NCBI GenBank assembly: GCA_014378285.1
Contig: JACMNZ010000009.1
Coordinates: 1 to 5,435 of the forward strand
Direction of reading: 5' to 3'
Length of the DNA: 5,435 nt
Origin: Pseudopedobacter sp.
GTDB lineage: Bacteria > Bacteroidota > Bacteroidia > Sphingobacteriales > Sphingobacteriaceae
Shown one piece after another: positions 1 through 5,435 of this stretch (position 1 is the stretch's first letter; each line of letters starts with the position of its first letter). The position numbers were made by a program, and so were the translations under genes. The notes under the pieces are model-generated. The model saw nothing but the letters and a program-made list of their open reading frames with translations. It did no database searches and had not been told where the DNA came from.

Positions 1-1
1 A

Positions 2-757
2 ATTGTAGTTTGTTTAGGAGAAGATGCATATGCAGAAACTCCTGGAAATATTGAAGACTTAGAATTACCAGAAAACCAATTGAAGTTAGTTGTAGAGTTA
101 AGTAAATTAAATAAACCAATTATTGCCGTTTTTACTGAAGGAAGACCAAGAATCATTAGAAAAATTGAGCCTTTATTAAGTGGAATTATTTTGGCTTATT
201 GGCCAGGTGAACAAGGTGCAAATGCCATTGCAGATGTTTTATTTGGCGATTTTAATCCGTCTGGCAAATTACCTATTACCTATCCAAGAAATCCGAATTC
301 GTTAGTGACTTATGATCATAAATATCTTGATGAAGTTTTTGAGAGTGCAAGCCCTCAGATTTATTCAGAAGAGTTTAACCCACAATTTGCTTTTGGCTTT
401 GGTTTAAGTTACACCACATTTAACTACAGCCCCATTACTTTTTCATCGGCTACATTAGAAGCAAATGGAACAATAGATGTAAAAGTAACGGTAACAAACT
501 CTGGTAAAATAGCTGGCAAAGAGAGCGTAGAAATGTATAGTTCAGATTTAATTGCTTCTATTACTCCATCGGTAAAAAGATTGAGAGATTTCACTAAAAT
601 ATATTTATTACCTGGCGAATCAAAAGAGGTGGTTTTTAAATTATCAGCTAAAGATTTAGCTTTTATAAACAAAGATTTAAAATGGATAACTGAACCTGGA
701 GATTTTAACATCACTATTGGTAATCAGAAAAAGAAACTTGTTTACACCACTAAATAA
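2..757 (+). CDS. Glycoside hydrolase family 3 beta-glucosidase, C-terminal part (5' end outside window)
   Basis: The reading frame is open from base 2, so this is the last 251 residues of a longer protein; family members of this three-domain type are usually about 750 residues. The first codons read VVCLGEDAYAETPGN, the conserved loop of the GH3 second domain that carries a glutamate acting as acid/base in barley ExoI-type enzymes. EGRPR (residues 46-50), PGEQG (68-72), the following FGDFNPSGKLPITYPR block and FGFGLSYTTF (131-140) are further GH3 hallmarks. Residues ~156-241 form the fibronectin III-like tail (TPSVKRLRDF, LLPGESKEVVF, EPGDF). The catalytic nucleophile Asp lies in the missing N-terminal domain. 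The enzyme removes non-reducing-end beta-linked glucose (or a related sugar) from oligosaccharides, probably in the periplasm. The loop and EGRPR resemble Bacteroides xyloglucan-locus GH3 enzymes, but substrate cannot be fixed from this part. An in-frame TTG at 80 is internal and not a start. Confidence 0.95.
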   Translation: MVVCLGEDAYAETPGNIEDLELPENQLKLVVELSKLNKPIIAVFTEGRPRIIRKIEPLLSGIILAYWPGEQGANAIADVLFGDFNPSGKLPITYPRNPNSLVTYDHKYLDEVFESASPQIYSEEFNPQFAFGFGLSYTTFNYSPITFSSATLEANGTIDVKVTVTNSGKIAGKESVEMYSSDLIASITPSVKRLRDFTKIYLLPGESKEVVFKLSAKDLAFINKDLKWITEPGDFNITIGNQKKKLVYTTK

Positions 758-780
758 ATTATATCAATAAACCCTAAAAA

Positions 781-1554
781 ATGATATGTAGAAAATTTAA
801 CTGCTATTTCACATTGCTGATTTGCCTATTAAGTATGCAATCATCGGCGCAAGCCAAAAAACAATTTAACGCTTTATTGGTGACTAAAACCGCTGGATGG
901 CACCATGAATCTATAAACGACGGCGTTACAGCAATTAAAGCTTTAGGCGAAAAAAACTTCTTTAATGTTACTTGGAACCAAGATGGAGTTCCAATTACCG
1001 AAAAGTATCTCCAAAATTTTCAAGTAATTATATTCCTCAATACAACCGGAGATATTTTTAACGATAAAGAGCAGAGGGCGATAGAAAAATTTATACAATC
1101 TGGCAAAGGATTTGTTGGTATTCATAGCGCATCTGACACAGAATACGAGTGGCCTTGGTACACAAAATTAGTTGGTAGGATGTTTCATATTCATCCAGTT
1201 ATCCAAACCGCAAAATTAAGGCTTACTAATAATAAATTTACTGGTCTAGAAGGTTTTACGGATGGGCAATTATGGACGGATGAATGGTATGAGTTTGATG
1301 CAGAGACTACAAAAGGTCTTAATTATATCCTAGCGGTTGATGAATCTAGCTATAACCCCAATGCAGAATGGCCCGATAGAAATTTAAAAGGTGTAGGTAT
1401 GGGGAATTTTCATCCGATAGCATGGTATCATGATTATGATGGCGGTAGATCTTTTTATACCGCTTTAGGTCATCAACCTACAGATTACACTAACAATGCC
1501 TTTTTAGACCATATTTATGCAGGTATTTACTGGGCAGCAAAAGGTAAAAAGTAA
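781..1554 (+). CDS. Exported ThuA-like domain protein (trehalose-utilization family, glutamine amidotransferase-like fold)
   Basis: This 257-residue protein begins with a Sec signal peptide (basic start, hydrophobic residues ~9-19, likely cleavage after AQA at 23-25). The rest is one ThuA domain (Pfam PF06283 type): strand LLVTKTAGWHH (32-42), IIFLNTTGDIF (83-93), GKGFVGIHSASDTEYEWPWY (109-127 region), HPIAWYHDYDGGRSFYTALGH (211-231). The fold is that of class I glutamine amidotransferases, but the nucleophile-elbow position carries GIHSA (113-117) rather than G-x-C-x-G, so a Cys-dependent amidotransferase is not expected. The biochemical role of the family is poorly defined; members often sit beside sugar oxidoreductases and isomerase-like TIM barrels, and one such barrel is encoded three genes downstream. 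The gene lies 23 bases after the GH3 gene, with an A-rich leader (ACCCTAAAAA) directly before ATG and no Shine-Dalgarno. C15 is not in a good lipobox (I at -1), so a soluble periplasmic protein is more likely than a lipoprotein. Confidence 0.9.
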   Translation: MICRKFNCYFTLLICLLSMQSSAQAKKQFNALLVTKTAGWHHESINDGVTAIKALGEKNFFNVTWNQDGVPITEKYLQNFQVIIFLNTTGDIFNDKEQRAIEKFIQSGKGFVGIHSASDTEYEWPWYTKLVGRMFHIHPVIQTAKLRLTNNKFTGLEGFTDGQLWTDEWYEFDAETTKGLNYILAVDESSYNPNAEWPDRNLKGVGMGNFHPIAWYHDYDGGRSFYTALGHQPTDYTNNAFLDHIYAGIYWAAKGKK

Positions 1555-1581
1555 TTTATAAAAAAATAAAAGATTTTAAAC

Positions 1582-2577
1582 ATGACATACATTCCTTCAG
1601 AAGATAGATACAATAAAATGATTTACAACCGCTGTGGAAAAAGCGGATTATTACTCCCTGCTTTATCAGTGGGCCTTTGGCACAACTTCGGTGATATTGA
1701 CAATTACGAAAACGCCCGTGATATTTTACAGGTAGCTTTTAACAATGGCATTACCCATTTCGATTTAGCCAATAATTATGGTCCGCCGGCAGGTTCTGCA
1801 GAATCAAATTTTGGGAGAATTTTTAAACAAGATTTTCTTCCCTACCGGGATGAATTAATCATTTCTACAAAAGCTGGCTGGGGAATGTGGGAAGGACCTT
1901 ACGGCGATTGGGGATCTAAAAAATATTTAGTTGCTAGTTTAGACCAAAGTTTAAAAAGAATGGGATTAGATTATGTAGATATTTTTTATCATCACCGTCC
2001 AGATCCTCAAACACCTTTAGAAGAAACCATGGGCACTTTAGATTTAATGGTTCGCCAAGGTAAAGCGCTATATATAGGAATTTCAAGTTATGAACCCGCT
2101 GAAGCTGCACAAGCTTTTGAAATATTAAAAAAGTTAGGAACTCCATGTCTTATTCATCAACCAAAATATTCTATGTTTGACCGTTGGGTTGAAGATGGAT
2201 TATTGGATGTTTTAGAAGAAAATGGAGTAGGTTGTATCCCTTTCTCTCCGCTTGCGCAAGGGTTATTAACCAATAAATATCTCCACGGAATTCCTGAAAA
2301 CTCTAGAGCGGCCAGCCATAGAGGAAACGGAGCGATAGAAGAAGGTGAAATTTCAGATGAAAAAATAGAGAAAGCTCGCCAGTTAAATACGATAGCAAAA
2401 GAAAGGAATCAAAATTTAGCACAAATGGCTTTATCATGGATATTGAAAGATCCTAGAATCACTTCTGTGTTGCTAGGCGCAAGTAAATCATCACAAGTTC
2501 TAGATTCTATTAAATGTTTAGAAAATTGCCGCTTTTCTGAAACAGAATTGAAAGAAATCAATCAAATTTTATCCTAA
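1582..2577 (+). CDS. yghZ: Aldo/keto reductase, YghZ / L-glyceraldehyde 3-phosphate reductase type
   Basis: This 331-residue protein is full length for the family and strongly resembles E. coli YghZ (Gpr), which uses NADPH to reduce L-glyceraldehyde 3-phosphate and methylglyoxal. Shared blocks include GLWHNFGD (31-38), ITHFDLANNYGPP (57-69), DELIISTKAGW (90-100), GPYGDWGS (105-112), DYVDIFYHHRPDP (130-142) and GTPCLIHQPKYSMF (186-199). The catalytic tetrad can be placed at D61, Y66, K97 and H138. GASKSSQV (299-306) is the C-terminal NADPH-binding segment. The ATG at 1582 is preferred over the in-frame ATG at 1618 because the first 12 residues (MTYIPSEDRYNK) match the family's N-terminus. There is no signal peptide, so it acts in the cytoplasm, unlike its exported neighbours. 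It follows the ThuA gene by 27 bases and precedes the propeller gene by 5. In this operon the substrate may be an aldehyde or keto sugar released during glycan breakdown; that is inference, and a general detoxification role is equally possible. Confidence 0.93.
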   Translation: MTYIPSEDRYNKMIYNRCGKSGLLLPALSVGLWHNFGDIDNYENARDILQVAFNNGITHFDLANNYGPPAGSAESNFGRIFKQDFLPYRDELIISTKAGWGMWEGPYGDWGSKKYLVASLDQSLKRMGLDYVDIFYHHRPDPQTPLEETMGTLDLMVRQGKALYIGISSYEPAEAAQAFEILKKLGTPCLIHQPKYSMFDRWVEDGLLDVLEENGVGCIPFSPLAQGLLTNKYLHGIPENSRAASHRGNGAIEEGEISDEKIEKARQLNTIAKERNQNLAQMALSWILKDPRITSVLLGASKSSQVLDSIKCLENCRFSETELKEINQILS

Positions 2578-2582
2578 ATAAT

Positions 2583-4076
2583 ATGAAATCGAAATTGTTA
2601 TTCTTAAGCTTATTTGTTCCAATTTTTACGCAAGCCCAAGTTCCAAATACTAAAGTAGGTTCTTTCGACCAGTTTTTAGACATCGGTAAACCAAAAATGA
2701 GTGGTTCTGCAAGCTATAACGAGCCAACGCAAACCTATCGGATTACCGGAACGGGTTCTAACATTTGGTTTGCCCAAGACAGTCTTTCTTTTTTAAGCAA
2801 AAAAATGAATGGTGATTTTATCCTTCAAACACAAGTTAAATTTATCGGAGATGGACACGAACCTCATCGTAAAGCGGGCTTAATGATTAGAAGCTCTACA
2901 GCTCCAAACTCAGCAACAGTTGTTTGTACCGTACACGGCGATGGTTTAACCTCTTTCCAATACAGAACTGCAAATGGTGCAATAATGAAAGAAACAAAAA
3001 TGACTATAAAAAGTCCTGATGTTTTACAATTAGAAAAAAAAGGTAATACTTATACCATGTCTGTAGCACATTTTGGTGAAATTTATCAAACAGAGGTTTT
3101 GAATGATATCTACTTAGGCGAAAATGTTGTTGCAGGTTTATTTGTTTGCCCTCATACCAATAAATTTTCTGAAGAAGCAGAATTTAGCAACACAAGAATT
3201 TTTAATCCTGCGCCGGCAAACTTAATTCAATACAAAGATTATTTAGGTAGTGCCTTGGAGATTATGGATATTAAGACTGGCCACAGGGAAGTTGTATCAA
3301 ATTATAAGGGATCATTTCAAGCACCAAACTGGACACCAGACGGAAATTCATTAATCTATAATCAAGAAGGCATATTATATAATTTCGATATCAACAGTAG
3401 AACTGCTAAAGTAATAAATACTGATTTTGCCATAAAAAATAATAACGATCATGTACTTTCTTTTGACGGTAAGCAAATTGGAATTAGTAACCACACGGAA
3501 GATAATGGACAATCGGTAGTTTACACGCTACCAGTTGCGGGCGGAGTACCAAAAAGAATCACAGCTAAAAGTCCTTCTTATTTTCATGGCTGGTCGCCAG
3601 ATAATTTGTCTTTAATCTACACCGCAGAACGTAATGGGGATTTTGATATCTATAAAATCTCTAAAGACGGAGGTAAAGAAACTCAATTGACAAAATCTAA
3701 AGGTTTAGACGATGGTTCTGAATATTCTCCAGATGGAAAAACAATTTACTTCTGTTCTACCAGAACTGGTACAATGCAAGTTTGGAAAATGGATTCTGAC
3801 GGAAAAAACCAAACGCAACTTACGTTTGATGATTTTAATGATTGGTTTCCGCATGTTTCGCCAGATGGAAAATGGTTAGTCTTTATTTCTTTTTCTAAAG
3901 ATGTACCGGCGGATAAACATCCATTTTATGAAAGAGTATATATCAGGCTAATGCCGATTGAAGGAGGACAACCTAAAGTGATTTCTTACTTATATGGCGG
4001 GCAAGGAACCATGAACGTTCCAAGTTGGTCTCCTGACAGTAAAAAAATAGCCTTTGTGAGTAACGGAAATTTTTAA
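2583..4076 (+). CDS. Exported TolB-like beta-propeller protein with N-terminal jelly-roll (DUF1349-like) domain
   Basis: This 497-residue protein starts with a signal peptide (MKSKLLFLSLFVPIFTQAQ, cleavage near 17-19). Residues ~27-207 look like a concanavalin/DUF1349-type beta-sandwich: GSFDQFLDIG, GDFILQTQVKFIGDGHEPHRKAGLMIRSS (within 77-105), VHGDGLTSFQYR (117-128) and a closing EFSNTRIF strand. Residues ~215-497 hold six PD40-like repeats, marked by WTPDG (250-254), SFDGK (293-297), WSPD (337-340), YSPDGK (381-386), VSPDGK (425-430) and WSPDSKK (482-488), which fit one six-bladed TolB-type propeller. Such proteins are often auto-annotated as TolB family or even 'biopolymer transporter TolR', but there is no TolR membrane anchor and no Tol-Pal neighbour here. 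No peptidase domain follows the propeller, so it is not a DPP IV-type enzyme. A periplasmic or surface binding/scaffold role in glycan use is an inference from the operon. The start lies 5 bases after the reductase stop, pointing to cotranscription and perhaps translational coupling. Confidence 0.88.
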   Translation: MKSKLLFLSLFVPIFTQAQVPNTKVGSFDQFLDIGKPKMSGSASYNEPTQTYRITGTGSNIWFAQDSLSFLSKKMNGDFILQTQVKFIGDGHEPHRKAGLMIRSSTAPNSATVVCTVHGDGLTSFQYRTANGAIMKETKMTIKSPDVLQLEKKGNTYTMSVAHFGEIYQTEVLNDIYLGENVVAGLFVCPHTNKFSEEAEFSNTRIFNPAPANLIQYKDYLGSALEIMDIKTGHREVVSNYKGSFQAPNWTPDGNSLIYNQEGILYNFDINSRTAKVINTDFAIKNNNDHVLSFDGKQIGISNHTEDNGQSVVYTLPVAGGVPKRITAKSPSYFHGWSPDNLSLIYTAERNGDFDIYKISKDGGKETQLTKSKGLDDGSEYSPDGKTIYFCSTRTGTMQVWKMDSDGKNQTQLTFDDFNDWFPHVSPDGKWLVFISFSKDVPADKHPFYERVYIRLMPIEGGQPKVISYLYGGQGTMNVPSWSPDSKKIAFVSNGNF

Positions 4077-4088
4077 TTATAACCTAAA

Positions 4089-4114
4089 AATCATTTAAAT
4101 ATGAATCATTTAAA
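4089..4114 (+). repeat. 11-bp direct repeat flanking the start codon of the isomerase-like gene
   Basis: AATCATTTAAA occurs at 4089-4099 and again at 4104-4114, 15 bases apart, so the ATG at 4101 sits between the two copies. The copies diverge on both sides. The repeat is AT-rich, and such a match could arise by chance in this composition. It could reflect a small tandem duplication or a translation-initiation context; no function is claimed. Confidence 0.45.
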
Positions 4115-5045
4115 AAACAGATTAAATGTAATTGTTAAAAGATTTGCTATCGGCTTATTTGCAATTGCTTTTCTTTCTACATCAGCTTTGGCGCAAAAAA
4201 AAACATATCCTTTAATTCCGTCTATAAATGACTATTCTTTCAGCGATTTATTGATGGCTAGGGACTCACGAGATAAACAACAACTATATTCTCTATTTAA
4301 CCTATTAGATTGGTGCAAAGCCAACAATATAAAAGGACTTGATCCTACAGCTTATTTTTTTCCAACCTACCCAGAGGTTCTTTCAGATGAATATCTTAAA
4401 AAGTTTAAAGACAGAGCAGCCGAGTTAAAAATCACTTTGACTGGTACAGGAATCAGAAATGATTTTGCCTCACCAGATCCTAAAATAAGAGCGGCAGGAG
4501 TCGAGTTAGCTAAAAATTGGATTGTTGCAGCGCATAAAATGGGAATTCCTGTAGTTCGTTTATTCTCTGGTGAAATACCAAAAGGTTATGAAAATAAATG
4601 GAAAGAAGTTGCAAATTGGATGATTGAAAGTTACAAAGAATGTGCTGCTTATGGTGAGAAATACGGGGTTAAAATCGGTATTCAAAACCATGGTGACATG
4701 CTACAAACAGCAGAACAATGTAAATATGTGATTAATGGTGTAAAATCTAAATGGGCGGGTTTAATTATTGATACCGGCAACTTTAGAACAGCTGATCCTT
4801 ATAAAGATATTGCTGAAGTAATACCTTATGTAGTAAACTGGCAAATTAAAGAAAGTCCTAATGAAATAGGAAGTCCTAACCAAACGGATTATGTAAAACT
4901 GATTAAAATCATAAAAGATAGCGAATACAAAGGCTTTTTACCTTTAGAAACATTATTAGTACGTGGCAAACCTTATGATCCGTTTGCTTTGGTACCGCAA
5001 ATACTAAGTAAAATGCAAATGGCGATCGAAAAAGTTTATCAATAG
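4101..5045 (+). CDS. Exported sugar phosphate isomerase/epimerase-like TIM-barrel protein (xylose isomerase-like)
   Basis: The 314-residue product has a signal peptide (hydrophobic residues ~16-30, cleavage after STSALA at 26-31), unusual for an enzyme nominally acting on phosphosugars and therefore suggesting an unphosphorylated periplasmic substrate. The remainder is one AP-endonuclease-2/xylose isomerase-like barrel (PF01261 type): NNIKGLDPTAYF (75-86), GTGIRNDF (115-122), MGIPVVRLFSGE (147-158), GVKIGIQNHGDM (189-200), AGLIIDTGNFRTADPY (219-234), VNWQIKE (245-251) and FLPLETL (279-285). By alignment of motifs from memory, the usual E-D-H-E metal set corresponds to Q195, D224, Q248 and E283, so two ligands appear replaced by Gln. 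Possible activities are epimerisation or isomerisation of a free sugar, or the lyase/hydratase chemistry on 3-keto-glycosides described for related barrels in Bacteroides and Agrobacterium. The gene follows the propeller gene by 24 bases and the GH5 gene begins 12 bases after it. The fold is secure; the reaction is not. Confidence 0.88.
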   Translation: MNHLKNRLNVIVKRFAIGLFAIAFLSTSALAQKKTYPLIPSINDYSFSDLLMARDSRDKQQLYSLFNLLDWCKANNIKGLDPTAYFFPTYPEVLSDEYLKKFKDRAAELKITLTGTGIRNDFASPDPKIRAAGVELAKNWIVAAHKMGIPVVRLFSGEIPKGYENKWKEVANWMIESYKECAAYGEKYGVKIGIQNHGDMLQTAEQCKYVINGVKSKWAGLIIDTGNFRTADPYKDIAEVIPYVVNWQIKESPNEIGSPNQTDYVKLIKIIKDSEYKGFLPLETLLVRGKPYDPFALVPQILSKMQMAIEKVYQ

Positions 5046-5057
5046 AAAAATAATTGT

Positions 5058-5435
5058 ATGAACAAAAGAATAAATTTTTTCACTTTTCTAAGTCTAGTTT
5101 TCATTTTAGTCAGCGGTGTTGTTTTTGCTCAAAACCCAAAAGACAAAAATTACGCTTTTAAGCAGAATGCCAAAATGGGTAAGGGTTTAAATATTATAGG
5201 CTATGACCCTATTTGGGATGATTTTTCTAAAGCCAGAATGCAAACAAAGCATTTTAAATTGATAAAAGAAGCTGGTTTTGATAATGTAAGAATAAAAATC
5301 AGCCCTTTCCGATTTTCTATGAAAGATTCAGCCTATACCATTAACCCTAAATTTTTTACAACGTTAGATTGGATCATCAAAGAATCGCTTAAAAACAAAC
5401 TAATGACCATTGTAGATTTTCATGAGCATGGTGCG
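5058..5435 (+). CDS. Glycoside hydrolase family 5 (cellulase-like) enzyme, N-terminal part, runs off window end
   Basis: The ATG at 5058 opens a frame of 126 codons with no stop before the window end, so only the start of the gene is present. The product begins with a signal peptide (MNKR, hydrophobic residues ~6-23, cleavage after VVFA at 21-24), so the enzyme is exported. The mature part follows the GH5 pattern: MGKGLNIIGYDPIWDD (40-55), HFKLIKEAGFDNVRIKI (65-81) with the conserved active-site-region arginine R78, then LDWIIKESLKNKLMTIVDFHEHGA (103-126) with the conserved D-x-H on the barrel strand. The two catalytic glutamates (acid/base after strand 4, nucleophile after strand 7) lie beyond the window. 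GH5 enzymes retain configuration and cut beta-linked glucans, mannans or xyloglucans; the subfamily cannot be decided from this fragment. The gene begins 12 bases after the isomerase-like gene, so it is in the same operon, and with the GH3 gene it supplies an endo-/exo-hydrolase pair. Confidence 0.88.
   Translation, partial: MNKRINFFTFLSLVFILVSGVVFAQNPKDKNYAFKQNAKMGKGLNIIGYDPIWDDFSKARMQTKHFKLIKEAGFDNVRIKISPFRFSMKDSAYTINPKFFTTLDWIIKESLKNKLMTIVDFHEHGA

Noticed and set aside
80..82. TTG as a start codon for a short GH3-like protein
   Set aside because: The frame is open and clearly homologous upstream to base 2 (GEDAYAETPGN), so this codon is internal to a larger gene cut by the window.
424..714. 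Minus-strand open frame inside the GH3 gene
   Set aside because: It lies fully within a strongly supported gene, has no recognisable domain, and is best explained as an antisense shadow.
943..1125. Short minus-strand open frame inside the ThuA gene
   Set aside because: 60 codons, no family resemblance, fully covered by a well-supported coding region on the other strand.
1934..2146. Minus-strand open frame inside the aldo/keto reductase gene
   Set aside because: It overlaps the most conserved part of the reductase, and its product shows no known motif.
2578..2582. Gene boundary with separate transcription between the reductase and propeller genes
   Set aside because: Only 5 bases separate the stop and the next ATG, which leaves no room for a terminator or promoter.
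4049..4057. Possible Bacteroidota -7 box (TAGCCTTTG) upstream of the isomerase-like gene
   Set aside because: The spacing is TA-n3-TTTG rather than the consensus TA-n2-TTTG, it lies inside the propeller coding region, and I saw no matching -33 element.
2583..4076. Prolyl oligopeptidase/DPP IV-like peptidase
   Set aside because: The propeller is present, but the protein ends at the last repeat with no alpha/beta hydrolase domain or G-x-S-x-G motif.

Overview
The window is a single run of six co-directional (+ strand) genes separated by only 5 to 27 bases, so it reads as one operon segment. Both ends are open: the first gene lacks its 5' part and the last lacks its 3' part. The DNA is AT-rich. 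Most start codons are preceded by A-rich leaders rather than Shine-Dalgarno sequences. Four of the five visible N-termini are Sec-type signal peptides, and the protein families are typical of carbohydrate-degrading Bacteroidota. A Sphingobacteriaceae/Pedobacter-like organism is my best guess; this is inference from style and not a database match.

Layout: (1) 2-757, C-terminal third of a glycoside hydrolase family 3 beta-glucosidase with its fibronectin III-like tail; (2) 781-1554, an exported ThuA-like protein; (3) 1582-2577, a cytoplasmic aldo/keto reductase of the YghZ (L-glyceraldehyde 3-phosphate reductase) type; (4) 2583-4076, an exported two-domain protein with an N-terminal jelly-roll-like domain and a C-terminal TolB-type six-repeat beta-propeller; (5) 4101-5045, an exported sugar phosphate isomerase/epimerase-like TIM barrel with non-standard residues at two expected metal-ligand positions; (6) 5058 to the window end, the N-terminal part of an exported glycoside hydrolase family 5 (cellulase-like) enzyme.

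How they may work together: GH5 would cut a beta-glucan or related plant polysaccharide outside the cell or in the periplasm, and GH3 would trim the oligosaccharides to monosaccharides. ThuA-like proteins and exported isomerase-like TIM barrels recur in Bacteroidota clusters that process oxidised (3-keto) sugars and glycosides, so the operon may combine ordinary hydrolysis with a keto-sugar branch. No Gfo/Idh/MocA or GMC oxidoreductase, DUF1080 protein, SusC/SusD pair or regulator lies inside the window, so that branch is a hypothesis. I found no RNA genes, mobile elements, CRISPR arrays or convincing promoters or terminators. No gene-free stretch exceeds 30 bases.
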